This document shows positions 37,146 through 46,051 of a DNA stretch of 51,414 bases, in pieces. Positions within the stretch are counted from its first letter, which is position 1; each line of letters begins with the position of its first letter. The notes under the pieces were generated by a model. It did no database searches, was not told the DNA's origin, and saw only the letters and a program-made list of their open reading frames with translations. Source of the stretch: Chloroflexota bacterium (GTDB lineage Bacteria; Chloroflexota; Anaerolineae; Anaerolineales; UBA11858); NCBI GenBank assembly GCA_018648225.1, contig JABGRQ010000152.1, positions 1 through 51,414 on the forward strand, in the 5' to 3' direction. Position numbers and translations under genes: made by a program.

Positions 37146-37231
37146 GACCCACCGGTTAGGGATTGGGAGCTAAAAACAACCTACCTGAACAGGTTATTCT
37201 CAAGTCCCAATTCCCAACCTCGCGGTGGGCC
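37146..37231 (-). promoter_or_regulatory. Long imperfect hairpin in the pnp leader
   Basis: Left arm about 37146-37169 and right arm about 37199-37231 pair over more than 18 bases (CCCACCG / CGGTGGG at the base, GTTAGGGATTGGGA / TCCCAATTCCCAAC further up). An inner hairpin AACCT/AGGTT (37178-37182 / 37191-37195) sits in the loop. The structure lies in the transcript between S15 and the pnp ribosome-binding site. In E. coli the corresponding region forms a hairpin cut by RNase III for PNPase autoregulation. Confidence 0.6.
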
Positions 37232-37503
37232 TGAAAAAAATTAGTTAACGCAGACCTGGTGCATTCCAAGCACCACAGACTGAGTAATTCTCATATTTAA
37301 CTTCAATTAACAGATGCAAGAAAATAATGAACCCAATCCCCCGTTGAAGAAAAACCGCCAGGGCTTATGCAACATGCTTGCTGCAAACAAGGGTATGAAG
37401 AGCACATCGTACCCAACATACCCTCATTTTAGTTTTTTCTCATCATGCTGCACAGATATAAACAAGTAGATGGCAGACTTACAGCGCCATCTACTTTGAA
37501 TAC
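37232..37503. other. Non-coding spacer between S15 and the pnp leader hairpin
   Basis: I see no gene. Two hairpins are present. AAGTAGATGGC/GCCATCTACTT (37464-37474 / 37486-37496, 11-bp perfect stem) lies directly after the rpsO stop in the minus direction. A second, AGGGTATG/CATACCCT (about 37389-37424), is weaker. The first may attenuate or end rpsO transcription; its T-run is poor, so read-through into pnp is plausible. Confidence 0.5.
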
Positions 37504-37776
37504 TTATACCTTACGAATGCCCAACTCTTTGGTCAATGCCACAAACCGATTGTAGTCTTTACTGCGCAAGTATCTGAGCAGTCGGCGGCGGCGGCCAACT
37601 AATTTCAACAATCCCCGGCGTGAAGATTCATCGTGCTTATGCTCACGTAAGTGATCGGTAAGATAAAGGATACGATCTGTCAGCAGGGCAATCTGCACTT
37701 CTGGCGAACCGGTATCTTTCTCGTGACGAGAATATTTTTGGATCAGGTCTGTCTTGTTTTCTTTTTCTGTTACCAT
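37504..37776 (-). CDS. rpsO: 30S ribosomal protein S15
   Basis: The 90-residue basic protein carries [57 protein letters not shown], the standard S15 sequence. S15 binds 16S rRNA early in 30S assembly and represses its own synthesis in several bacteria. Gene order rpsO-pnp is conserved across many bacteria, as here. Confidence 0.97.
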   Translation of the reverse strand: MVTEKENKTDLIQKYSRHEKDTGSPEVQIALLTDRILYLTDHLREHKHDESSRRGLLKLVGRRRRLLRYLRSKDYNRFVALTKELGIRKV

Positions 37777-37883
37777 GACGTCTGCTATCTCCTATTAGAT
37801 GTGTTATTTGTGCTGTTAGCAGGTCTCCAGGTCAGTAGCTGTCCCATTCGGAGCAGCCGCCGACCGGTCGAGTCAGCGGGCAG

Positions 37884-37892
37884 ATTATACCA
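37884..37892 (-). promoter_or_regulatory. Extended -10 promoter box of rpsO
   Basis: On the minus strand this reads TGGTATAAT, a perfect extended -10, about 108 bp before the rpsO start. The -35 region is weak. The leader in between could hold a S15-binding structure; I cannot confirm one. Confidence 0.5.
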
Positions 37893-37933
37893 GAGAACGA
37901 TCAGAAGTAAATAGCATAAAATATGCCCAAATT

Positions 37934-39244
37934 CTAGCCAATTGCATCCATCACTGCACCATAATTGGCTGCGACTTCAATCGGCGGGTTAGCATAGCGC
38001 GAGACAACATCAACTAACTGCTCTTGATGATAATCGACTTTGAAACGCGAGAACTTGAGTCCGTGCGCTGTGGAGATAACCACAACACGCTGATCGGGTT
38101 TTATTTCGCCGCGTTCCAGCAGTTTGAACATAGCCCCCAGCGCCACCCCGGTATGCGGGCAGGCATACAGGCCGGTTTTATCGGCGCGCATAGCCGCATT
38201 GGCAAGTTCATCTTCGGTAACCTGTTCAACGATACCGTCAAAGGCTTGTAGCACTCGCACAGCGCGCTCGTAGCTGACCGGATTGCCGATCTGAATGGCG
38301 CTGGCAAGAGTTTTCTTAGCCGTCATCGGCATAAACTGCTCAAAGCCTGTTTGAAAACTCTGGTAAAGCGGATTAGCGTGGGCAGCCTGCGCCGCCACCA
38401 GGCGCGGCAACCGCTTTATCAAACCAAGTTCTTTCATCAGCAACAAGCCCTTTCCCAATGCGCTGACATTGCCTAAATTGCCGGAAGGAATAATGATCCA
38501 GTCGGGGACTTCCCAGTTGAACTGCTCAACGATTTCAATGCCAACCGTCTTTTGCCCCTCCATGCGCAGCGAGTTCATCGAGTTCGCCAGATAAATGTGA
38601 GGGTCCTGCGTCATTTGCTGGACAATTGCCATACAGCCGTCGAAATCGGTATCCAACGAGAGTACCGTAGCCCCGTTGGCAATTGGCTGGATCAACTGTT
38701 CAATCGAGACCTTGCCGCGCGGCAACAACACAATCGCCGGAATGCCCGCGGCCGCCGCGTAGGCCGCCACGGCAGCCGATGTATCCCCCGTCGATGCCGC
38801 GGCTACAGCCTTAATCGGCGCGCCATCGCTAATCATCTGCCTGAGTACCGAAACCAGCACGGTCATGCCCAAATCTTTAAAAGAGCCGGTGTGGCTATTG
38901 CCGCACAGTTTGACCCACAGTTCGGGTAAACTCAATTCTTTACCCAGACGCTCGGCCCAATACAAATTAGTATGCCCTTCATAAACTGAAACAATATTTT
39001 CATCGTCGATTTGCGGGCAGACCCACTCTTTTTTTCCCCACACACCACTGCCATACGGCCAGGTATGCGTGTGCGTACGCTGTTCAAAAAGCGCTTTCCA
39101 TTCATCGGCGGAGCGGTCGCGCAGGGCATCCACATCATGTTCCACTTCCAATAGCCCGCCGCAATCTTCGCAGCGATACACCACATCGTAAATCGGGTAA
39201 CGCCGCCCGCAGCCGCGCACACATTGGTACCAACTGGAATACAT
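37934..39244 (-). CDS. thrC: Threonine synthase
   Basis: The 436-residue PLP enzyme starts with a zinc ribbon (C8, C12, C25-EDC28) and has the PLP lysine in [12 protein letters not shown] (about 112-123), [20 protein letters not shown], and [15 protein letters not shown]. It converts O-phosphohomoserine to threonine. The ATG at 39244 follows GGAGG; an in-frame ATG 54 bp earlier is not supported. It is the last gene of a block with a HAD-like protein, Asd and LysC, all minus-strand. Homoserine dehydrogenase and kinase are not in the window. Confidence 0.92.
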   Translation of the reverse strand: MYSSWYQCVRGCGRRYPIYDVVYRCEDCGGLLEVEHDVDALRDRSADEWKALFEQRTHTHTWPYGSGVWGKKEWVCPQIDDENIVSVYEGHTNLYWAERLGKELSLPELWVKLCGNSHTGSFKDLGMTVLVSVLRQMISDGAPIKAVAAASTGDTSAAVAAYAAAAGIPAIVLLPRGKVSIEQLIQPIANGATVLSLDTDFDGCMAIVQQMTQDPHIYLANSMNSLRMEGQKTVGIEIVEQFNWEVPDWIIIPSGNLGNVSALGKGLLLMKELGLIKRLPRLVAAQAAHANPLYQSFQTGFEQFMPMTAKKTLASAIQIGNPVSYERAVRVLQAFDGIVEQVTEDELANAAMRADKTGLYACPHTGVALGAMFKLLERGEIKPDQRVVVISTAHGLKFSRFKVDYHQEQLVDVVSRYANPPIEVAANYGAVMDAIG

Positions 39245-39294
39245 ATCTACCTCCGATCCAGGTGGGGTGCACTTTTTGGAAGTGCGCCCCATCT

Positions 39295-40431
39295 TCACTC
39301 GCCTACTACATCCGTTTCAATTCGGTGGATGGGCTGAGCCCCCTGGCTGGCCTGTTCTGCCTCGGGGAGAGAGGCCTCATCGGGTTTATCGGACAACCCG
39401 AAGATGAAGGCACCCTGATTGAGCCAGGTCAGCGCCTGCGTATACACCTCGCGGGTGATGACAATTTCCTCAGCGAGTTTCTGCTCCACAGTGGATTCTG
39501 TTCCCAACTGCCCCATGCGAGCGGCCGTAGCGCGATATTCGTTGCGGCGGAAAGTCTTGAAGGGGGTGGGATCCCCGGCAGCGACGCGCGTCTGCACATC
39601 GTGGTGGATTCCCTGCAATGCCGCAGACAGCTCGGTTGCACGCGCACTCACCTCGGTAAGGAAACGCTCAAACGAGGCAACCCTCCCTGAGCGAATATCG
39701 TCAATCAACCCCTCCAGCGAGAAGATACCACTGCCAAGAATCAAGCACAGGTAAACCAGGTAGTCTTGATTATCGGTGGTAAAGGGATGGTACTCAACTT
39801 TATTCAATTCCCGATAGGATGCCTCGAATGCCGGGGCATCAAAATCATCCCCCAGCAGCACGCTGACCGTCTGAAAAGCGGCATCCACGCGCACCTGATC
39901 GATCACGCAGTCGTTGCGGCCGCGCGCGCCCAGGGTAGTTTTATCAAGATCAACCAGCACGGCGGTGCTTTCGTCCACGGGGAAATTCTGCGCGGCGCAG
40001 TAGGCGGCGAAATCGGGCAGGGCTGCCCAGCGATTGGCAATGTAGACATGGGCGTTCGCGCCACGTTGTTCCATCTCGAAGGATGGAGCTTGATCCGGTT
40101 TCTCAGCGGCTATAAAGGCCAGCCCCGGCCAACCGCCCGCGGCGCAGATATTGGCAAACGCGGTGCCATCGTTGAGACGCGTGTCGCCGAGAAAAATCAC
40201 GCGACGAATTGGAGTTTGCGGCGCATCCAGGGCTCGCCCGGCGCGCAGAATTTGGGCGACGACGCGGGCGTAATCATTGGTGCTTTTGCGCGGCACCACC
40301 CCGGCAGGCAAGCCGACTGTTTCATGTAAATCACCCAGCGATGGCAGGCGCGCGTCGAGGGGCTGCAAATTGCGGTACACAATCGCGTCACCCAGAAAAT
40401 CGCTGACTTTCGCTTTTCCGTAGGCTTTCAT
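39295..40431 (-). CDS. HAD-like protein of the threonine/aspartate gene block
   Basis: A 378-residue product with the HAD motif I in [18 protein letters not shown] (D-x-D-x-T; about 173-190). A possible later HAD acidic motif is in [16 protein letters not shown] (about 348-363), and a candidate motif-III lysine lies in [12 protein letters not shown]. No well-known named family fits. It begins [21 protein letters not shown] at 40431, 63 bp inside a longer open frame. It lies between asd and thrC on the same strand, 50 bp before the thrC start, so a role in amino-acid metabolism is inferred from position. It could supply a missing phosphatase or kinase-like step, but I have no motif that proves it. 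Confidence 0.7.
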   Translation of the reverse strand: MKAYGKAKVSDFLGDAIVYRNLQPLDARLPSLGDLHETVGLPAGVVPRKSTNDYARVVAQILRAGRALDAPQTPIRRVIFLGDTRLNDGTAFANICAAGGWPGLAFIAAEKPDQAPSFEMEQRGANAHVYIANRWAALPDFAAYCAAQNFPVDESTAVLVDLDKTTLGARGRNDCVIDQVRVDAAFQTVSVLLGDDFDAPAFEASYRELNKVEYHPFTTDNQDYLVYLCLILGSGIFSLEGLIDDIRSGRVASFERFLTEVSARATELSAALQGIHHDVQTRVAAGDPTPFKTFRRNEYRATAARMGQLGTESTVEQKLAEEIVITREVYTQALTWLNQGAFIFGLSDKPDEASLPEAEQASQGAQPIHRIETDVVGE

Positions 40432-40451
40432 TGAGAATATCCTTTCAGAAA

Positions 40452-40552
40452 TTTTAACGCAAGGTCGCAAAGATGCAGAGCCGGAAAGACGCAAGGGTTT
40501 TTGATGTTTTTCTCTGTGTCTTTGTTCCTTAGCGACTTTGCGTTGAGCATTA
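40452..40552. repeat. Type B dispersed hairpin repeat between the HAD gene and asd
   Basis: AACGCAAGGTCGCAAAGATGCAG on the left and CTTAGCGACTTTGCGTTG on the right are complementary over about 15 bases, with a CTTTGTTCC/GGAAAGACG interior. This is the same repeat type as at 18855-18955 and 21385-21465. It has inserted in the intergenic gap of an otherwise compact gene block. Confidence 0.6.
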
Positions 40553-41599
40553 CTCCAAATATCCTTCCGCCACCAGCAACTCGGCGTTCAATATCGAGCC
40601 GCTGGCCGCGCCGCGCAGAGTGTTGTGAACTACACTGACCATGCGCAAATCCAGAATTTGGCACTCGCGAATGCGCCCGACGGTGACAGCCATGCCCTCA
40701 GCGGCGGAGCGGTCGCGGCGCGGCTGCGGGCGGTCGGCTTCAGTGCGGACAACAACGGGGTATAACGGCGCGCTGGGCAAATCCAAACCGGGGAATTCGG
40801 CCAGAACGCGTGCGGCTTCCCCGGGGGTGGGTTTGCGCTCGAAATCCACGGCAATGCTCAGGGTATGTCCGTCAAACACCGGGACACGATTAGCCTGGGC
40901 GCTGACGCGGAACGGTGCGGCCACGCGCTCGCCATTCTCAATCTGCCCCAGCAAAATGCGGGATTCATTTTCAATTTTCTCTTCTTCCCCACCGATATAG
41001 GGGATCACGTTGCCGTCAATGTCCAGATACGATACACCCGGATACCCCGCCCCGGAGACGGCCTGCATAGTGGTGACAATCACTTGGCGCACGCCAAAGG
41101 CATCATCGAGGGGCTTGAGGGTCATCGCCAGGCCGGATGTAGTGCAATTGGGACTGGTGACGATTAGCCCCGGCCAGCCATGTTCTGCACGCTGACGTTC
41201 TATCATCGCCAGGTGGTCGCCGTTGACCTCGGGAATTATCAGCGGAACGCCCGTCGCCTGACGATAGGCCGATGCATTCGAGCAAACGGCATAACCGGCG
41301 GCGGCAAAGCGCGGCTCAATCTCTTTGGCATGCTGCGTAGGCAAGGCCGAAAAAACGAGTTTGGCGGGCAAATTTGGCGTGGAACGGGAGATGGTCATTT
41401 GGCGCGCCGCGGCGGGGGGATCACCATCCAGCACCCAGCGGGTTTCGCCGTAAGCCTTGCCAATGCTGCGCTCAGAGCCAGTCAGGGCTACAACTTCAAA
41501 CCAGGGATGATCGGCGAGTAATTGCACAAAACGTTGACCGACAGCGCCAGTAGCGCCCAGCACGGCCACAGGTATTTTTTGAGATAGGTTGTTGTTCAT
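40550..41599 (-). CDS. asd: Aspartate-semialdehyde dehydrogenase
   Basis: The 349-residue protein has the N-terminal VAVLGATGAVGQRFVQLLADHPWFEVVALTGSERS Rossmann motif, the catalytic cysteine in VTSPNCTTSGLAMTLKPL (about 148-165), and TMQAVSGAGYPG. Its length and the SPNCTT form place it in the Asd-2 (TIGR00978-like, archaeal/fungal type) group. It makes aspartate semialdehyde from aspartyl phosphate, the substrate from LysC upstream. ATG at 41599 chosen over an ATG 12 bp earlier; the ribosome-binding site is weak either way. Confidence 0.92.
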   Translation of the reverse strand: MNNNLSQKIPVAVLGATGAVGQRFVQLLADHPWFEVVALTGSERSIGKAYGETRWVLDGDPPAAARQMTISRSTPNLPAKLVFSALPTQHAKEIEPRFAAAGYAVCSNASAYRQATGVPLIIPEVNGDHLAMIERQRAEHGWPGLIVTSPNCTTSGLAMTLKPLDDAFGVRQVIVTTMQAVSGAGYPGVSYLDIDGNVIPYIGGEEEKIENESRILLGQIENGERVAAPFRVSAQANRVPVFDGHTLSIAVDFERKPTPGEAARVLAEFPGLDLPSAPLYPVVVRTEADRPQPRRDRSAAEGMAVTVGRIRECQILDLRMVSVVHNTLRGAASGSILNAELLVAEGYLE

Positions 41600-41671
41600 A
41601 ATAATCACCACAAAATATGAGTGCTTTCCTAAGCCACAGAGATCACAGAGAAAAAACTCTGAGTGGCTTCA

Positions 41672-43081
41672 TTATGCTTCGACCAACATTTCGGTATGGA
41701 TGGCACGCATGGCTTCTTCCGCATCGGCGTCGGTCAAAACCAGCGAGATGCTATACTCCGATGAACCTTGGGCGATGGCAATCACGTTGATATTGGCCTT
41801 GCCCAGCGCGCCAAAGATGCGCGCCGCCACGCCGGGCGTGTTGCGAATGGCCGCGCCGACTACCGTTAGAATCGTGACATCATCTTTCGACCAGATGCGA
41901 TCAATATCGCGGCGGGTTAATTCCAGCGACATTTCTGTTTCCAGCGAAGCAATGACATCGGTGGCGTTGGCGGTGGGAATCACGAAACTGATCGATTGCT
42001 CGGAGGAGGCCTGCGAAATCATCAGCACACTGGCTCCGGTGCGGGCGACGGCGGAAAATGTGCGCGCTGCAATGCCAGGAACACCCAACATGCCGCGTCC
42101 CTCCACGGTGACCATGCTCAGATTCGGAATGGTCGAGATAGCGGTCACTTGCCCAGAGTCGCTCTGGGGTGCAGCGGTGATACGCGTGCCAGGATAGCTG
42201 GGGTTGAAGGTATTCTTGACCCACAGGGGAATATCTTGCTCGATGATCGGACGGATGGTCTTGGGGTGCAACACCTTGGCGCCAAAATAGGCCAGTTCGC
42301 TAACTTCGCTGAAAGAAAGCTCCGGGATAACACGCGCATCAGGGACAACGCGCGGATCGGCAGTCATCACGCCGTCCACGTCAGTCCAGGTCCAGACTTC
42401 GTCGGCATCGAGGCAGGTGCCCAGGATGGCAGCAGTATAATCGCTGCCACCGCGCCCCAGGGTTGTAATCACTCCATCGGGGGTGGCGCTGATGAAGCCG
42501 GTCACCACAGGGATGGAACCCGCCTCGAAAAAGGGTATCAACTTCGAGCGCGTCCGGCTGCGCGTGGCTTCCATATCCGGCACAGCATTCTGAAAATTGG
42601 CATCCGTGATAATCAGTTCGGTGGCGTTTACCGGTTGGGCTTTCAATCCAATTTGGCGCAAAGCCGCCGAAACCACGCGTGCATTCAGACGCTCCCCCAA
42701 CGAAGTGATGGTATCCATACCGCGCGGGGTGACTTCCCCCAGCACGTGGATGCTGTTGCAGTAGGCGCTGAGTTCATTAAGGTGTTGATTGACGATTTCG
42801 AGCAGGCTTTTACGCTCTTCTCCGGAGGGGATCAGTTCCATAATGGCTTCGTAGTGGCGCACCTGCAAATCGGCAATCAAACCCTGATAAGTAGATTGGT
42901 CGCCGCGGGCTGCGGCTTGAGCGCTGTGGATGAGGGCATCGGTGATGCCGCGCATGGCCGAAACAACCACAGTCAGGCGCTCCCATTGGGGAGCATACTC
43001 CTTGACAATTGTCGCTGTTTGACGAATGGCATCGGCATTGCCGACGGATGTGCCGCCAAATTTCATCACCAATGTTTTCAT
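41672..43081 (-). CDS. lysC: Aspartate kinase
   Basis: The 469-residue protein begins MKTLVMKFGGTSVGNADAIRQ (KFGGTSV). It has the kinase core (GFISATPDGVITTLGRGGSDYTAAIL, DVDGVMTADPR) and two ACT domains near the C-terminus (TVEGRGMLGVPGIAARTFSAVARTGASVLMISQASSEQS; VGAAIRNTPGVAARIFGALGKANINVIAIAQGSSEYS). ACT domains bind lysine or threonine as feedback effectors. It is the first gene of the block with asd. GAGGTG precedes the ATG. Confidence 0.95.
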   Translation of the reverse strand: MKTLVMKFGGTSVGNADAIRQTATIVKEYAPQWERLTVVVSAMRGITDALIHSAQAAARGDQSTYQGLIADLQVRHYEAIMELIPSGEERKSLLEIVNQHLNELSAYCNSIHVLGEVTPRGMDTITSLGERLNARVVSAALRQIGLKAQPVNATELIITDANFQNAVPDMEATRSRTRSKLIPFFEAGSIPVVTGFISATPDGVITTLGRGGSDYTAAILGTCLDADEVWTWTDVDGVMTADPRVVPDARVIPELSFSEVSELAYFGAKVLHPKTIRPIIEQDIPLWVKNTFNPSYPGTRITAAPQSDSGQVTAISTIPNLSMVTVEGRGMLGVPGIAARTFSAVARTGASVLMISQASSEQSISFVIPTANATDVIASLETEMSLELTRRDIDRIWSKDDVTILTVVGAAIRNTPGVAARIFGALGKANINVIAIAQGSSEYSISLVLTDADAEEAMRAIHTEMLVEA

Positions 43082-43177
43082 AAAAGCACCTCACGGGAAT
43101 AAATTCACAGAATTATACTCGCGCCCCTTGAAATTTGGTTCCTGCCTGTATAAAAATTGTGTAAAGCTATTTTCGAC

Positions 43178-43215
43178 CCTCACCCTAGCTCCTCTCCCAA
43201 AATTGGGAGAGGAGT
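43178..43215. repeat. C-rich palindromic interspersed repeat
   Basis: CCCTCACCCTAGCTCCTCTCCCAAAATTGGGAGAGGAG has complementary arms CTCCTCTCCCAA / TTGGGAGAGGAG. It is a member of the C-rich family also found near 26030, 28605 and 50010. Confidence 0.7.
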
Positions 43216-43248
43216 ATATGCAAATCTTTTCGCCTAAAAAATTAGCAT

Positions 43249-44235
43249 TTATCTATGTTCGCGTGTGCGCTTCAGGGTATCTGTGTCTATTATTGAAAAG
43301 TCCACGATGACGGGCAGATGGTCGGAGCCGATGTCAGGGCCAATGTGATGAGCATGTACTTGGATAGCCTCTGAGATCAAGATATGGTCAATAGGAATTG
43401 AAAACAAAGGATGGATACCCATCCAAGTAGGCTGCACACCAAATCCGAGTCGGCTATCCCACAAATTAGCAGTATCCATCCATGAACCAAAATATGGCGA
43501 CCATGATGTAACATTAAAATCCCCCGCCGCAATGAAAGGTGGAGCCAAATGGCTAACGTAATCCGTTAACGCATCCATTTGCGCGTTACGCACCTGCGTT
43601 AGCTTTTCATTTTTTGGGGGCACTGTATGCACAAGCACCAATGTGGTCGGCTGCTCATCGAGAATAATTCTGGCAACAATTACAGGCAACTCCCAAATAT
43701 CAAGATAAATTATTTGTGCATCTTCAATTAAATAACGGCTATATAACGAAATTCCAAAGTTATCGCTTCGCGGCATCAAAATACTATGCACATATCCCAG
43801 TTCTTCAAGCCTCAAATCGTCTAACCAATTTTGGTTGACTTCGAGCAAGGCTACAAAATCGGCATCACTCTCTTCAATAAACTGGCGCGTCCGCTCGTGT
43901 TGAGGGTTGGAGGTCAGCACATTATACAAAAACAACCGATATTCGGGGGATTCTACATCCACGGCGTGAACCGGGATGAATAACGGGACGATCAAACTTA
44001 GGTTGATGAGGGCGAGCCCCGCAGAAAGGATGCTCCATCCCGCGCGTTTACCCAGCGCAGAGACAGCCAGCAACAACAACGCGACCACCAGGTATTGCAC
44101 CCGGAAATGGGCAAGTAAATCTAAAATCCACCACAAGCGCCCCAGAAAACCGCCCAATGTGACAGCCATAAGTCCCAACGTTGCAACGTGCACACCGGCC
44201 CAAAGCAACTTGTTCAGAAAAGAAAATTTTGACAT
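43249..44235 (-). CDS. Membrane-anchored endonuclease/exonuclease/phosphatase-family protein
   Basis: The 328-residue protein has two to three N-terminal transmembrane helices (about 5-75) and a C-terminal EEP domain. Motifs: NVLTSNPQHERTRQFIEESDADFVALLEVNQNWLDDL (DNase I-like N and E), AAGDFNVTSWSPYF (catalytic D-x-N) and GSDHLPVIVDF (H near the end). The layout is that of YafD-type proteins, anchored with the EEP domain outside. Substrates can be nucleic acids or phospholipids. The ATG at 44235 is chosen because upstream sequence overlaps the rnpB gene. Confidence 0.88.
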   Translation of the reverse strand: MSKFSFLNKLLWAGVHVATLGLMAVTLGGFLGRLWWILDLLAHFRVQYLVVALLLLAVSALGKRAGWSILSAGLALINLSLIVPLFIPVHAVDVESPEYRLFLYNVLTSNPQHERTRQFIEESDADFVALLEVNQNWLDDLRLEELGYVHSILMPRSDNFGISLYSRYLIEDAQIIYLDIWELPVIVARIILDEQPTTLVLVHTVPPKNEKLTQVRNAQMDALTDYVSHLAPPFIAAGDFNVTSWSPYFGSWMDTANLWDSRLGFGVQPTWMGIHPLFSIPIDHILISEAIQVHAHHIGPDIGSDHLPVIVDFSIIDTDTLKRTREHR

Positions 44236-44299
44236 GCCGATAAGTTTATCACTTTGGAAGCCCGTAGCCCATCCCCTGAGTTCATGGTAATATCGAATT

Positions 44300-44657
44300 C
44301 CCCAGGCCGACCAGGCGATCGCAGTCCGATGTTTTGTCGGATTGAGGAAAGTCCGCACTCCATAGAGCGCGATGCCGGATAACATCCGGAGGGAAGCAAT
44401 TTCCTGGATCGGGCCACAGAAACAGGTAGCCATCCCCCACGGGGTGAATGGTGATAGTGAAAAGGTGGTGTAAGAGACCACCGGCGCGGGTGGCAACATC
44501 CGCGGCCAGGCAACCCCCATCGGGAGCAAGGCCAAGCAGGCGCGAGGGGCTGCTCGCCCCGTCGAAGCGTCGGGTAGGCTGCACGAGGTGTGGGGAGACC
44601 TGCATCCCAGACAGATGATCGTCCTCGACAGAATGCGGCTTATCGGTCGACCTGGGG
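44300..44657 (+). ncRNA. rnpB: RNase P RNA, bacterial type A
   Basis: The ends pair as P1: CCCCAGG (44300-44306) with CCTGGGG (44651-44657), continued by CGACC/GGTCG. The conserved core is visible: GAGGAAAGTCCGCACTCC near the 5' end, ACAGAAA, GGTGAA, GTAAGAGACCACCGG, AGACAGATGATCG, and the closing ACAGAATGCGGCTTAT. The length of about 358 nt fits type A. This is the catalytic RNA that trims the 5' leader of pre-tRNA. A recombinase gene ends 46 bp after it, so the 3' end may be an integration site. Confidence 0.95.
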
Positions 44658-44703
44658 TTAGGTTTTTCCTACTAACTGGTACCTTACCATTGGAATACAT
44701 GAA

Positions 44704-45603
44704 TCACTCGCTTCGTAGAGATATTGATCGAGGATGATATCGCTTGAAGATACGGCGGCGACTTTCTACAGTATCAGGTGCATAATAAAGTCTTGTTGTT
44801 CTCAATTCGCTGTGGCGTAAAAATTCACGAGCTTCATCAAGGGAAGCACCGTTTTCCCTGAGGTTGCGAGCAATGGTTGTCCGAATTCTGCGTGGGTAAA
44901 TATCCTTTACGCCTCTTTCTTCTCCATATTGTTTCACAACTCGGTGAATGTCTTTTCGTGTCCATTTATTACCATTCAATTTTATGAAAAGATTATCATC
45001 GAGTGACAAATAGTTTGTGAATTTGCGTAATGGTTCGATTAGGTACTCAGGAATGTGCACATACTGAGTCATTCCACCTTTGGTCATTTCAAGGATTATG
45101 ATTCCGTCGTCCAAATTGATATCTCGTTTCCTGAGGTTGGCAACTTCTGAAGATCGTAGAGCATTGCAATCCAGTAACGCCATAGTAAGGATGATTTGGT
45201 ACCGCTGGCGTTGATAATGGAATCGAAGAAAATTCAATCTTTCTACTTGTTTTTGAGAAATATCGCTCGGGTGGTTATGGATTGGCTGAACACCAGCTTG
45301 GAAAACAAGTTTTCGAAATCTTTTAGAAAACTTCCCCGGCAGATATAGATTGCCATTTAGGGTGGGGAATAGATGTTCCGATTCAGGAAACATTTCATCC
45401 CGCCTTTGAAGAAATTCCATCCATAACTTCGATAATGGAAATGAATTTGAATTTTGGATATTAATCTCGTCGTTGATTATTTCAATTGCTTTTCGCTGAA
45501 ATTGTAAACTCTCTTGAATAGATTTTCCCGAGTGCCGAATTAGATGAATGATTGATAGATCACGTAAAGTAATAAACTCACCAAATTTCTCGAAGTCTCT
45601 CAT
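44704..45603 (-). CDS. Tyrosine recombinase, catalytic part (split integrase)
   Basis: The 299-residue product starts at 45603, with GGGAG seven bases upstream, and overlaps the preceding core-binding gene by 26 bp in another frame. Active-site positions: R150 (NALRSSEVANLR), K175 (TKGG), R241 (PRRIRTT), H264 (FLRHSELRTT), Y273 (RLYY). The usual HxxR histidine is replaced by R238. Before it, residues 14-105 look like a second, degenerate catalytic fold (RDLSIIHLIRHSGKSIQESL, HLFPTLNGNLYLPGKFSKRFRKL) lacking the arginine. Such enzymes insert elements at specific sites. Its 3' end lies beside rnpB. Confidence 0.75.
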   Translation of the reverse strand: MRDFEKFGEFITLRDLSIIHLIRHSGKSIQESLQFQRKAIEIINDEINIQNSNSFPLSKLWMEFLQRRDEMFPESEHLFPTLNGNLYLPGKFSKRFRKLVFQAGVQPIHNHPSDISQKQVERLNFLRFHYQRQRYQIILTMALLDCNALRSSEVANLRKRDINLDDGIIILEMTKGGMTQYVHIPEYLIEPLRKFTNYLSLDDNLFIKLNGNKWTRKDIHRVVKQYGEERGVKDIYPRRIRTTIARNLRENGASLDEAREFLRHSELRTTRLYYAPDTVESRRRIFKRYHPRSISLRSE

Positions 45604-45970
45604 ATAAATCTCCCATAAGATGATCCATTGTGTCGTTCGCGATATGAGGAGTTGGGTTGATGATTTTGCGAAAGGTGATTTCCATGTTTTCCATGGGTTC
45701 TGGTGTAGGAGCCAGCCTTTGGCGATATAAAAATTTCCAATAACGGTATACGCCATAGGCGACACGTTCAACTGTAGATTCGGATAGGTTGGTGTTCCTC
45801 AGCCATGCAATGAAATCTTCAAATAGATCTTGATTGATCGTTACGTCATTTATCTCAATTTGCTCTAGAAAACTATGATATCGCATAGCATCCCGTACAT
45901 ATGAGTAGACTGTTGAATCAGCACGACCCAATGTCCGCCTTAGATATTTTTCGAATTCTTGTAATGACAT
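45578..45970 (-). CDS. Tyrosine-recombinase core-binding domain (split integrase, N-terminal part)
   Basis: A 130-residue product that starts at 45970, with AAGGAAG nearby. MSLQEFEKYLRRTLGRADSTVYSYVRDAMRYHSFL resembles the SAM-like N-terminal domain of phage integrases, which contacts DNA arm or core sites. It ends in ...MGDLYERLREIW at 45578, overlapping the catalytic gene by 26 bp. In most relatives the two parts are one protein, so this is a frameshift or a genuine two-gene layout. Confidence 0.7.
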   Translation of the reverse strand: MSLQEFEKYLRRTLGRADSTVYSYVRDAMRYHSFLEQIEINDVTINQDLFEDFIAWLRNTNLSESTVERVAYGVYRYWKFLYRQRLAPTPEPMENMEITFRKIINPTPHIANDTMDHLMGDLYERLREIW

Positions 45971-45992
45971 AATGGCTTCCTTATTGATGGAC

Positions 45993-46028
45993 AACTGTGC
46001 ATACAGTTACCATTATTATACGGATAAT
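45993..46028. promoter_or_regulatory. Candidate operators between the recombinase and double-HTH regulator
   Basis: Two inverted repeats with 4-bp spacers lie in the 81-bp divergent gap: AACTGT-GCAT-ACAGTT (45993-46008) and ATTAT-ACGG-ATAAT (46015-46028). They are well placed for a regulator that controls both directions. Binding is inferred. Confidence 0.45.
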
Positions 46029-46051
46029 TACCTAAAAGTCAAGGAAATATT

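Noticed and set aside
44236-44700. N-terminal extension of the EEP protein
   Set aside because: The frame is open, but the extension runs through rnpB antisense, while the family N-terminus with its helices starts at 44235.
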